The notes under the pieces: generated by a model
What the model was told of the DNA's origin: nothing
The model's input: only the letters and a program-made list of their open reading frames with translations
Databases searched by the model: none
Shown here: positions 1 through 6,388 of the stretch, piece by piece
How positions within the stretch are numbered: position 1 is the stretch's first letter
Layout of the letters: each line of letters begins with the position of its first letter
Origin: an uncultured Bacteroidales bacterium
Lineage (GTDB): Bacteria > Bacteroidota > Bacteroidia > Bacteroidales > UBA932
Direction of reading: 5' to 3'
DNA length: 64,000 bases
Assembly: GCA_905234475.1 (NCBI GenBank)
Contig: CAJOHX010000003.1
Span: 1 to 64,000, forward strand
Position numbers and translations under genes: made by a program

Positions 1-134
1 ATAGCGACGCAAGCTATTCTCAGCAGAATTGCGCCAACCATTAGTATCACGAACCATTTCAGCGTCGTTCCGATAATCTTCTTTTTTGACAAGGACAGAA
101 AATCATCCGGTCTGTTCAGTACAAACTTTGCCAT
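1..134 (-). CDS. Membrane protein, N-terminal fragment (cut by window edge)
   Basis: An open frame starts at an ATG on the minus strand and runs off the left edge, giving about 44 residues that begin MAKFVLNRPDD. A basic stretch (SKKK) is followed by a hydrophobic segment (WFVILMVGAILLRI), so this looks like the cytoplasmic N-terminus and first membrane helix of an integral membrane protein. A minus-strand -7 box (TATATTTG, at 167-174) lies 33 nt upstream of the start. The family cannot be assigned from this fragment. The promoter region is shared with the divergent toxin-antitoxin operon. The ORF track omits it because it has no stop codon in the window. Confidence 0.5.
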   Translation of the reverse strand, partial: MAKFVLNRPDDFLSLSKKKIIGTTLKWFVILMVGAILLRIACVA

Positions 135-166
135 ATTTGAATCAGTTAAATTACGATTTATCGAAT

Positions 167-174
167 CAAATATA
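167..174 (-). promoter_or_regulatory. Putative -7 box of the left-edge membrane gene
   Basis: Read on the minus strand this is TATATTTG, a match to the Bacteroidota -7 consensus TAnnTTTG. No clear -33 TTTG is seen at the right distance. The palindrome at 184-200 lies directly upstream and could affect this promoter too. Confidence 0.4.
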
Positions 175-183
175 AGCATTTTA

Positions 184-200
184 ACAATATGACATATTGT
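184..200. promoter_or_regulatory. Palindromic operator 1 of the toxin-antitoxin promoter
   Basis: ACAATATGACATATTGT is a perfect 17-nt palindrome with a single central base. It overlaps the TTG (197-199) that would be the -33 element of the toxin-antitoxin promoter. Type II antitoxins commonly repress their own operon by binding palindromes over the promoter, so this is a likely operator. That function is inferred. Confidence 0.6.
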
Positions 201-227
201 GTTTTTCGAAAACTATTTCTATTTTTG
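197..227 (+). promoter_or_regulatory. Promoter of the toxin-antitoxin operon
   Basis: TTG at 197-199, a 20-nt spacer, and TATTTTTG at 220-227 match the Bacteroidota sigma-ABfr pattern. Transcription would start within the second palindrome (227-242), just before the antitoxin ATG at 250. Confidence 0.65.
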
Positions 228-242
228 TACATTATAATGTAC
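227..242. promoter_or_regulatory. Palindromic operator 2 of the toxin-antitoxin promoter
   Basis: GTACATTATAATGTAC is a perfect 16-bp palindrome at the predicted transcription start, directly after the -7 box and 7 nt before the antitoxin start codon. With the palindrome at 184-200 it brackets the promoter, as expected for autoregulation by the antitoxin or toxin-antitoxin complex. Confidence 0.6.
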
Positions 243-249
243 TTGTATT

Positions 250-492
250 ATGGTTGTAATTAGTTCTGCTGAGTTACGGAGCAATATGAAGAAGTACCTG
301 GATATCGCCAAGCGGGAGCAGGTGCTGATTCAGCGTGGGAAGAACGAGACTTTCGTGCTTTCCATGCAACAGAATCCCGTGGAATTTGACCTTGCCCGGG
401 CAATCACCGTGGACGAAGTCATCGCCAAGGTTCGCGAGGGGCTCACCGAAATGTTTGAAAGGAAGGAAGCGGAGAAGGTGTCGGCGGAATGA
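250..492 (+). CDS. Antitoxin, Phd/YefM-like (type II TA)
   Basis: An 80-residue protein beginning MVVISSAELRSNMKKYLD. A short beta strand and a helix of the SSAELRSNMKKYLDIA type are followed by the strand pair VLIQRGKNETFVLS, the usual N-terminal DNA-binding and dimerisation fold of Phd/YefM antitoxins. The charged C-terminal half (VIAKVREGLTEMFERKEAEK) would be the toxin-neutralising tail. The stop overlaps the next start as ATGA, so antitoxin and toxin are translationally coupled. The palindromes at 184-200 and 227-242 suggest autoregulation. The assignment rests on size, order, fold pattern and partner. Local GC is lower than in the rest of the window, which hints at horizontal acquisition. 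Confidence 0.75.
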   Translation: MVVISSAELRSNMKKYLDIAKREQVLIQRGKNETFVLSMQQNPVEFDLARAITVDEVIAKVREGLTEMFERKEAEKVSAE

Positions 493-830
493 GGGTGCTG
501 TTTCTTCCTGAGGTCAGCCAGCAATTCGTGGAGCTGGCTGAGATCCTCTATGAAAAGGGCTATCTGAGCTTTCTGGATACTGCACTGGAGTATTCAGAGA
601 GTCTTTTCCGTGACATCAAGACATCTCTTCCGCAGAAAGTACACCGGAAAGCACCGGCTTGGTTTGATCGATTTGGTAAAGAGATGTTCTATGCCTCTTT
701 TCATAAGAATAAGCATACAACTTGGTATGTTTTCTTTAATGTTTACGAGGTAGGAGGGGAGACTGTCTATCTAGTCCGTTACATGAGCAATAACCATGTG
801 GTTGCGCAACACTTGGAATTAGATAGCTAA
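489..830 (+). CDS. Toxin, RelE/ParE-like (type II TA)
   Basis: A 113-residue protein (MRVLFLPEVSQQFVELAEIL) directly downstream of the antitoxin with a 4-nt ATGA overlap. The N-terminal strand and two helices, then strands around FYASFHKNKHTTWYVFFNVYE and the closing VYLVRYMSNNHVVAQHL, fit a RelE/ParE-fold toxin. RelE members cleave mRNA on the ribosome and ParE members poison gyrase; the sequence alone does not decide between them. It is slightly longer than typical RelE (about 95 residues). It is followed by a hairpin at 923-955. The family call is moderate and the target unknown. Confidence 0.65.
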   Translation: MRVLFLPEVSQQFVELAEILYEKGYLSFLDTALEYSESLFRDIKTSLPQKVHRKAPAWFDRFGKEMFYASFHKNKHTTWYVFFNVYEVGGETVYLVRYMSNNHVVAQHLELDS

Positions 831-922
831 ATCTTATTAGGGTCTGGAATGACATCCCGCAGGGACCAGATCCGCTCCAGATCTTCCAGGAAAGAGTTCG
901 ATATTACTCCGGTTGGGGGTAC

Positions 923-955
923 GAGAAAGCCAGCGCAGTCAGCGCTGGCTTTCTC
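923..955. terminator. Strong hairpin between toxin and Xre gene
   Basis: A perfect 14-bp stem (GAGAAAGCCAGCGC paired with 942-955) encloses a 5-nt loop. It lies between the end of the toxin gene and the convergent Xre gene, so it probably ends transcription from the plus strand or from both sides. The T-rich right arm partly serves as the U-tract; no long T-run follows. Confidence 0.6.
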
Positions 956-967
956 ATTTCCGGCCGG

Positions 968-1168
968 TCAATCGGTGGCGTCGAGCTGGAAGATGGCGTC
1001 GACGGGCTTGCCGAAGTGGCGGGCGATCTTGAGGGCCAGGACGGTGGAGGGAACGTATTTGCCGGATTCGATGGAGTTGACCGTGTTGCGGCTTACGCCG
1101 ATGGCGTCGGCCAGCTGCTGCTGGGTGATGTCGAGGATGGCGCGCTCGACCCTGACGGTGTTCTTCAT
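968..1168 (-). CDS. Xre-family helix-turn-helix regulator
   Basis: A 66-residue single-domain regulator starting MKNTVRVERAILD. The helix-turn-helix is clear: QQQLADAIGVSRNTVNSIESGKYVPS, followed by LALKIARHFGKPVDAIFQL, which matches the small Cro/Xre-type proteins often paired with membrane proteins. The track shows a 98-residue ORF, but its first 32 residues are Cys/Ser-rich read-through of the upstream gene, so the start at 1168 is chosen. It begins 4 nt after the stop of the membrane gene and should be co-transcribed with it. Likely role: DNA binding, possibly control of its own operon (inference). Confidence 0.85.
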   Translation of the reverse strand: MKNTVRVERAILDITQQQLADAIGVSRNTVNSIESGKYVPSTVLALKIARHFGKPVDAIFQLDATD

Positions 1169-1172
1169 GGCG

Positions 1173-1613
1173 CTACTGCATTTTGGATCTGACGAGCAAC
1201 ACCTTGAAGGTGAGGAAATACACGATGAACAGCAGCAGCGGAAGCACGATGAGGAAAAACTCACTCAGATACATGCTGAGGGTGTCCTCTGCCTGCGAAA
1301 AGAGGAAGCCGGGCCTCAGCTCGAGGACGATGCTGATCAGGATGAGAATCACAAAGAATACATACCCGGTGATCCCGGCGGCTTTAAGGCGGTAGGCGGA
1401 AATCATCTCGTCTTCCACCTTCTCCTTTGACAGGCAGATGAAGAAGAAGGCAAGAAGGGCCGTGAAATGGGTGGCTTTTGCAAAGTACCAGGCCCCATCG
1501 ATGTTGTGGCGGAAAAACAGCACTTTGACGATGAATGAGATCAGCGACAGGGCCACCAGGCACCAGCCAATCTTCTGGCAGGCGTGGGGCATGAGGATGC
1601 TTTTGCTGTGCAT
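1173..1613 (-). CDS. Four-helix membrane protein paired with Xre regulator
   Basis: A 146-residue protein with about four hydrophobic segments: LVALSLISFIVKVLFF, FTALLAFFFICL, TGYVFFVILILISIVL and LSEFFLIVLPLLLFIVYFL. No catalytic motif or named family was recognised. The pairing of a short multi-helix membrane protein with a 66-residue Xre regulator four bases downstream recurs in Bacteroidota and Firmicutes and suggests a membrane-linked regulatory module; that role is inference. A minus-strand promoter (TTG at 1669-1671, 19-nt spacer, TATCTTTG at 1642-1649) lies upstream. Confidence 0.7.
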   Translation of the reverse strand: MHSKSILMPHACQKIGWCLVALSLISFIVKVLFFRHNIDGAWYFAKATHFTALLAFFFICLSKEKVEDEMISAYRLKAAGITGYVFFVILILISIVLELRPGFLFSQAEDTLSMYLSEFFLIVLPLLLFIVYFLTFKVLLVRSKMQ

Positions 1614-1641
1614 GGCAGGAGAATTTGGTTGTTTCTGTCGG

Positions 1642-1671
1642 CAAAGATAAGTAAATTTTTCTTAATGACAA
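1642..1671 (-). promoter_or_regulatory. Promoter of membrane protein/Xre operon
   Basis: On the minus strand, TTG (1671-1669), 19 nt, then TATCTTTG (1649-1642). The start codon is at 1613, giving a leader of roughly 20 nt. Confidence 0.6.
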
Positions 1672-1739
1672 GTAAACTTTGCAAAAAATAAAATAAACTT
1701 GTCTGCACCTACCCTTGGCATTGTCGTATTTGCAGGCTA

Positions 1740-1771
1740 TTTGCTCGTGTCGCGGAAAAAGCCTATCTTTG
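1740..1771 (+). promoter_or_regulatory. Promoter of CE1 esterase operon
   Basis: TTTG at 1740-1743, a 20-nt spacer and TATCTTTG at 1764-1771 form a full Bacteroidota promoter about 35 nt upstream of the esterase start at 1807. Confidence 0.7.
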
Positions 1772-1806
1772 AAATGATTCAAATCCAATAACCAATCATA
1801 GCGTAT

Positions 1807-2970
1807 ATGAAGAAGATTTTCTTTTCCCTCATGATGCTCGCAGCCGTGGCCGCGTCTGCCCAGCAGCGAAACCCCGTCGTGCCGTCCTTCGCCGGCGCTG
1901 TCGAAGATTTCAAACCGAACGTAACGAATCAGCTCGGACACCAGTATCCGATGGTCAACTCGCAGGGAGCCGTGCGTGCGCAGCTCCGCGCCCCGGAAGC
2001 CAATGCGGTCCGTCTGGACATCGGCGGACGCAAATATGAGATGTCCAAGGATGAGAACGGCGTATGGACCGGCACGTCCGATCCGCAGGATGTCGGGTTC
2101 CATTATTATCAGCTTGAGGTGGACGGTGCTTCGGTACCCGATCCCGGCAGCCTCTATTTCTTCGGTGCAGGCCGGTGGGGCAGCGGCATCGAGGTCCCTT
2201 CCTATGATATGGATTTCTGGCAGGTCAAGAATGTGCCCCAGGGCTCGATCGTGGAGAAATATTATTGGTCAAAGGCCACCGAGAGCATGCGCCACTGCTA
2301 TATCTATCTGCCCGCCGAGTACGACAAGAACCCGGGCAAGAAGTATCCCGTCCTGTATCTCCAGCACGGCAATGCCGAGAATGAGCAGGGCTGGTCGGCC
2401 CAGGGCCACACCGGCCAGATCCTGGACAACCTGATTGCCGAAGGAAAGGCCGTTCCTTTCATCGTCGTGATGGATTACGGCCAGGGCCAGAATATCCACC
2501 TTGTGGAGAAATATGCCCTGCCTGCGCCCCCGCAGGGGCAGAATGCCGGCCGTGGGAACGCATCTGACGCCTTCTCCGTGGTCCTGCTGACCGATATCAT
2601 CCCGATGGTGGAGAAAGAGTACCGCGTAATCGCCGACGCGCAGCACCGCGCGATGGCCGGCCTGTCCATGGGCGGCGGCCAGACCCGCCGGATCACCCTG
2701 GCGAATCCCACGACGTTCGCCTATGTCGGGATGTTCAGCGGCGGTACGATCAGTGTTGAGGATGTCCAGACTGCGGCCGGTTTCCAGAAGACCAACAAGG
2801 TCGTGTTCATGAGCAGCGGCAGCAAGGAGAACCCGAGGGTCATGGAAGCGGCCGAGAAGCTCCAGGCCATCGGCATGAACGCCGTCGGTTACATTTCAGA
2901 GGGCACCGCCCATGAATGGCACACCTGGCGTCGCAGCCTCTACCAGTTCGCCCAGCTTCTGTTCAAATAA
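1807..2970 (+). CDS. Secreted CE1-type esterase (feruloyl/acetyl esterase-like) with N-terminal sandwich domain
   Basis: A 387-residue secreted enzyme. A signal peptide (MKKIFFSLMMLAAVAASAQQ) is followed by a beta-sandwich domain (about 25-130) resembling the E-set/CBM48-like module in front of many Bacteroidota CE1 esterases (VRLDIGGRKYEMSKDENGVW, GFHYYQLEVDG). The alpha/beta-hydrolase domain (about 145-387) has the nucleophile motif GLSMGG (Ser near 287), the oxyanion segment YLQHG, and the C-terminal catalytic His in GTAHEWHTW. It probably removes feruloyl or acetyl groups from arabinoxylan. Substrate is inferred from its close likeness to the esterase half of the GH10 fusion at 17827-19977. 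It starts a two-gene unit with the carboxylesterase 18 nt downstream. Confidence 0.85.
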   Translation: MKKIFFSLMMLAAVAASAQQRNPVVPSFAGAVEDFKPNVTNQLGHQYPMVNSQGAVRAQLRAPEANAVRLDIGGRKYEMSKDENGVWTGTSDPQDVGFHYYQLEVDGASVPDPGSLYFFGAGRWGSGIEVPSYDMDFWQVKNVPQGSIVEKYYWSKATESMRHCYIYLPAEYDKNPGKKYPVLYLQHGNAENEQGWSAQGHTGQILDNLIAEGKAVPFIVVMDYGQGQNIHLVEKYALPAPPQGQNAGRGNASDAFSVVLLTDIIPMVEKEYRVIADAQHRAMAGLSMGGGQTRRITLANPTTFAYVGMFSGGTISVEDVQTAAGFQKTNKVVFMSSGSKENPRVMEAAEKLQAIGMNAVGYISEGTAHEWHTWRRSLYQFAQLLFK

Positions 2971-2988
2971 TCATAGTCCTGTATCATT

Positions 2989-4473
2989 ATGAAACCCAGA
3001 TTCTTCGTTTTTGCTGCCCTGGCCATGCTGTTTGCCGCATGCGGCAGCCCGGAAAAAACCAGTCCCGTCCTGACCATTGAGGGAGGACAGGTCCAAGGCG
3101 TCGCCGCCGACCTGGACGGCGTGTTCGTGTACAGGGGGATCCCGTATGCCGCGCCGCCGACCGGCGAGCTGCGCTGGAAGGCGCCCCAGCCCGTGGTGCC
3201 CTGGGAGGGCGTTCTCAAGGCCGACGCCTTCGGCCATCCGAGCTACCAGGCGGTGCATTATCCCGGCAACTATTTCACGGAGTGGGGATACGGCGACGAG
3301 AAGCAGTGCAGCGAGGACTGCCTGTACCTGAATGTGTGGACGAAGTATCCCGGCCAGGTGGACCGCAAGGCCCCGGTGGCCGTGTGGATCCACGGCGGCG
3401 GCTACCGCGAGGGCTGGGGCTCCGAGCCGGAGTTCGATGCGCAGGAGTGGGCCGCCCGGGATGTCGTCCTGGTGTCCATCAACTACCGCCTCGGCATCTT
3501 CGGCTTCATGGCGCATCCTGAGCTTTCCGCCGAAAGTCCGGACGGCGTGTCGGGCAACTACGGCATCCTGGACCAGATCGAGTCCCTGAAGTGGGTCAAG
3601 AAGAATATCGCCCAGTTCGGCGGCGATCCGGACAATGTGATGATCTTCGGCCAGAGCGCGGGCGGCGGCAGCGTCCGGACGCTGTGCGCATCGCCGCTGG
3701 CGAAGCCCTATTTCCACAAGGCGGTCATCATGAGCGCCAACGGCCTGAACGTCGTCAAGAACCAGAGCTTCACCCTGGCCGGCGGCGGCCCGGCCCTCCC
3801 GCCGTCCATGATCAAGATGATGTTCGGCGGCCAGACCCTGAAGGAAGCCGAGGCGGAAGGCAAGGCCGTCATGGACTGGGCCGGCCTGACCGACCTGAAG
3901 AAGATGCGCGCCGCCGCGACGGATGTCGCCCATGCCGCCTCCGCCCTCTATACTTCCGCTACGGGCAAGCCCGGCATCACCATCACGCCGATCATCGACG
4001 GCCACGTGTCCGTGGAAGTGTTTGACGATGCGGCCGCAGACGGGTCGCTGGCCGATGTGCCCTATATGATCGGCTATACGATGAATGACATGGGGGATAT
4101 GTCGGAAGGCATCGTCGCCTTCTGCGAGAACCGCCGGGAGAAGGGGAATAAAGCGTGGGCCTATGAGTTCGCCCGCCCGCTGCCGGATGACGGTTCCCAC
4201 CCGGAGGATCAGCTCAAAGGTGCCTTCCATTCTTCGGACCTGTGGTTCGTGTTCAAGTCGCTCCAGCACTGCTGGCGCCCCTGGACGCCGGGCGACTGGG
4301 CCCTCTCCGAGAAGATGATCACTGCGTGGACCAATTTCGCCAAGTACAGCGATCCCAACGGGCCCGACGGCGGCGCCTGGACGCCCTGCACGAAGGAGAA
4401 TCCCGGCTTCATGGTCTTCCGGCTGGATGCATCCGACGCCGAGTCGTCCGCGCTGGGACAGCCGGTCAAATAG
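2989..4473 (+). CDS. Type-B carboxylesterase lipoprotein (altered acid residue)
   Basis: A 494-residue carboxylesterase of the para-nitrobenzyl-esterase type. The N-terminus (MKPRFFVFAALAMLFAAC) is a lipoprotein signal with lipobox FAAC. Family marks include RGIPYAAPPTGELRWKAP, the Cys pair around CSEDCLYLNVW, the oxyanion loop IHGGGY, the nucleophile motif GQSAGGG and the catalytic His region HSSDLWFVF. The usual catalytic Glu (GYNSDEG in the paralogue at 62365) is not conserved; here the segment reads GYTMNDMGDM, so activity may be altered. It lies 18 nt after the CE1 esterase, probably in the same transcript. Natural substrate unknown; plant-wall esters are plausible from context. Confidence 0.85.
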   Translation: MKPRFFVFAALAMLFAACGSPEKTSPVLTIEGGQVQGVAADLDGVFVYRGIPYAAPPTGELRWKAPQPVVPWEGVLKADAFGHPSYQAVHYPGNYFTEWGYGDEKQCSEDCLYLNVWTKYPGQVDRKAPVAVWIHGGGYREGWGSEPEFDAQEWAARDVVLVSINYRLGIFGFMAHPELSAESPDGVSGNYGILDQIESLKWVKKNIAQFGGDPDNVMIFGQSAGGGSVRTLCASPLAKPYFHKAVIMSANGLNVVKNQSFTLAGGGPALPPSMIKMMFGGQTLKEAEAEGKAVMDWAGLTDLKKMRAAATDVAHAASALYTSATGKPGITITPIIDGHVSVEVFDDAAADGSLADVPYMIGYTMNDMGDMSEGIVAFCENRREKGNKAWAYEFARPLPDDGSHPEDQLKGAFHSSDLWFVFKSLQHCWRPWTPGDWALSEKMITAWTNFAKYSDPNGPDGGAWTPCTKENPGFMVFRLDASDAESSALGQPVK

Positions 4474-4498
4474 GAACTTGTATCCCTATAATTAGGTA

Positions 4499-4529
4499 TT
4501 GGCCGTGTGGGGCAGGTTTCGTATCTTTG
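4499..4529 (+). promoter_or_regulatory. Promoter overlapping the start of the FkbO/Hyg5-like gene
   Basis: TTGG at 4499-4502, a 19-nt spacer and TATCTTTG at 4522-4529. The box ends 4 nt before the GTG at 4534, so the transcript would start at or next to the start codon (a leaderless mRNA). This argues against the longer GTG start at 4507 in the track, which would lie inside the promoter. Confidence 0.65.
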
Positions 4530-4533
4530 CCCC

Positions 4534-5541
4534 GTGAATAAATTCGAAATCCTCCGCCCCGCATCAGGAGACACTTTCCCTGATGCCCTGTCTTCCTTGT
4601 TAGCCCGGATGGGCCGATTCTTCGGCGCAGAGGCCGCCGAGGGCCGGAATCCCGTGTTCGTCCGCTTCTTCCTGAGCGATGCGCAGAACCAGGCCGACGC
4701 CCTGCGGGCCGCCCTGGACGAGCATTTCGGGAGCCTGCTCCCGGGCTTGGCCGTCTCCCTGGTGGAGCAGCCGCCGCTGGACGGCAGCCGCATCGCGGCG
4801 CTGGTCCAGACGTCCTCCGACCGGAAGGAGGTCCTTTTCCACAGCCTGCGCCTAACGGAAGAAGAGGCGGCGGGACGGGATTCGTACGCGCAGTCCCGGC
4901 TGCTGTTTGACAAATACCTCGACATCATCCGCCCGCTCGGGCTGGATCTCAAGACGCATTGCGTGAGGACGTGGATCTATGTGCGCGACATCGATTCGAA
5001 TTATGCCGGACTGGTCCGGGCGCGTAACGACGTGTTCGCCGAAGAGGGCCTCAGCCACGACACGCACTACATCGCTTCTACCGGCATCGGCGGCGCCACG
5101 GAAGGCCGCCACGCCGTCGTGGCCATTGATTTCCTGACCCGGCCCGGCATCCGGGAGTCGGACAAGACCTACCTGAAGGCGCTGTCGCACCTCAGCCCCA
5201 CGCACGACTACGGCGTGGCCTTCGAGCGGGGCGTGCGGCTGTCCGACGGACGTATCTTCATCAGCGGGACCGCCAGCATCGACTGCCGCGGCAACGTCCT
5301 CCACGAGGGGGACGTGATCGCCCAGGCGGACCGGCTGCTGGAGAACGTGTCTGAGCTGCTTCGCGAGGGCGGCTCCAGCCTGGACAAGATTCCGTATTTC
5401 CTTATCTATCTGCGGGATATCTCAGACTTCGCGCTGGTGGATAAATATATGCGGGGGCGTTTCCCGAACGTCCCCCGCATCATTCTGGAGGCCCGCGTCT
5501 GCAGGCCTGCCTGGCTCATCGAAATGGAGTGTGAGATCTAG
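4534..5541 (+). CDS. RidA-fold protein, chorismatase (FkbO/Hyg5)-like
   Basis: A 335-residue protein with a GTG start (VNKFEILRPASG), chosen because the promoter box covers the longer start. The C-terminal half resembles RidA/YjgF proteins (VRLSDGRIFISGTASIDCRGNVLHEGD, DKIPYFLIYLRDISDF). The two-half layout with the THYIASTGIGG segment and the ending CRPAWLIEMECE is reminiscent of the FkbO/Hyg5/XanB2 chorismatases, which convert chorismate to hydroxybenzoate or dihydroxycyclohexadiene carboxylate. This is from memory of the family; active-site residues were not aligned. The chorismate-making operon begins about 2.2 kb downstream on the same strand, which fits such a role but does not prove it. 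It ends with a 4-nt stop-stop overlap (CTAG) with the convergent flavodoxin gene. Confidence 0.6.
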   Translation: MNKFEILRPASGDTFPDALSSLLARMGRFFGAEAAEGRNPVFVRFFLSDAQNQADALRAALDEHFGSLLPGLAVSLVEQPPLDGSRIAALVQTSSDRKEVLFHSLRLTEEEAAGRDSYAQSRLLFDKYLDIIRPLGLDLKTHCVRTWIYVRDIDSNYAGLVRARNDVFAEEGLSHDTHYIASTGIGGATEGRHAVVAIDFLTRPGIRESDKTYLKALSHLSPTHDYGVAFERGVRLSDGRIFISGTASIDCRGNVLHEGDVIAQADRLLENVSELLREGGSSLDKIPYFLIYLRDISDFALVDKYMRGRFPNVPRIILEARVCRPAWLIEMECEI

Positions 5542-6356
5542 CGCACGACCTGCGTGAATTCTGGAGCCTGCCCGTCCAGGGCCACCACGTAGACCTTCAT
5601 CTCGGGGGCGCCGGGCATGGCGGGCATGCCCTCACGGGGCTTGTCGACAGCAGTGAACAGGTATTCGGTGCCGCCCTCGATCAGGCGGGACGCGGCCGTG
5701 ACGGCCTTGGCCTGGATCATGGGGTAGGTCCCGACGGCTGCGTCAAAGATGGCCGCTTCGGCCTCGGAGACCGGGTGCGCCTCGAAGAAATCGTCGTATC
5801 TGGCATATTCGCCGTCGATGTAGCCGCCTTCCTTCAGGAAACGCTCAACTTCCTTCGGCATGGCTTCCAGGCGTGCGGCACGGACGCCGTAACCGGGCAG
5901 GATCTCAGCCTTGGGCAGCTTGGCCTTCAGGTCTTTGACGCTCGAGTCCAGGCCGCCGCTGCCGAAGGTGCAGAAGGGCACGATTTTCTTCCCGCTCAGG
6001 TCCACCTGGTCCAGCCAGGCTGCAATGGGCGGGGCATAGGTGCCGCCCCAGATCGGGTAGCCCAGGAAAATGACATCGTATGCGGCAAGGTCGGCCTTGA
6101 CCGGCTTGACGGTGGGGAGGACGCCTTCCTGGCGCTCGCTTCCCCAGCGGGCGATGGTCTCCTGGTACGTCCCGTCATAGGGATCCTCGAGGACGAAAGC
6201 CTCGATGTCCGCCCCCGTGAGGGTGGCAATCTGCTCGGCGACGGCCTTGGTGTTGTTGGACTGGGAATAATAGAGGACAAGCGCCTTGGGGGCCTTCTTG
6301 CCGGTGCACGACAGCGCCAGGACGAGCGTGGCGGCGATCAAAAGAATCTTTTTCAT
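5538..6356 (-). CDS. Flavodoxin-like lipoprotein
   Basis: A 272-residue protein. The start at 6356 (MKKILLIAATLVLALSC) gives a lipoprotein signal with lipobox ALSC; the 716-residue track ORF only reads back through the next gene. The mature part has the flavodoxin FMN-phosphate loop (LVLYYSQSNNTKAVAEQI) and a second flavin-contact segment (IFLGYPIWGGTYAPPIAAWL, CTFGSGG). Flavodoxin-like exported lipoproteins in Bacteroidota carry FMN and probably move electrons at the membrane; the partner is unknown. The C-terminal 90 residues (EGGTEYLFTAVDKPREG onwards) extend beyond a normal flavodoxin. A minus-strand -7 box (TATATTTG, 6380-6387) precedes the start. Confidence 0.8.
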   Translation of the reverse strand: MKKILLIAATLVLALSCTGKKAPKALVLYYSQSNNTKAVAEQIATLTGADIEAFVLEDPYDGTYQETIARWGSERQEGVLPTVKPVKADLAAYDVIFLGYPIWGGTYAPPIAAWLDQVDLSGKKIVPFCTFGSGGLDSSVKDLKAKLPKAEILPGYGVRAARLEAMPKEVERFLKEGGYIDGEYARYDDFFEAHPVSEAEAAIFDAAVGTYPMIQAKAVTAASRLIEGGTEYLFTAVDKPREGMPAMPGAPEMKVYVVALDGQAPEFTQVVR

Positions 6357-6379
6357 GGTCAATACACGTTGTTTTGTTA

Positions 6380-6387
6380 CAAATATA
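6380..6387 (-). promoter_or_regulatory. -7 box of flavodoxin-like gene
   Basis: TATATTTG on the minus strand, 23 nt before the ATG at 6356. It sits in the short gap after the DUF3810 stop (6389), so the flavodoxin gene may have its own promoter as well as read-through from DUF3810. No matching -33 box was seen. Confidence 0.45.
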
Positions 6388-6388
6388 A

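Noticed and set aside
849-1430. A 193-residue plus-strand ORF over the Xre/membrane protein genes
   Set aside because: It is antisense to two genes with clear features and runs through the hairpin at 923-955. No likeness or promoter supports it.
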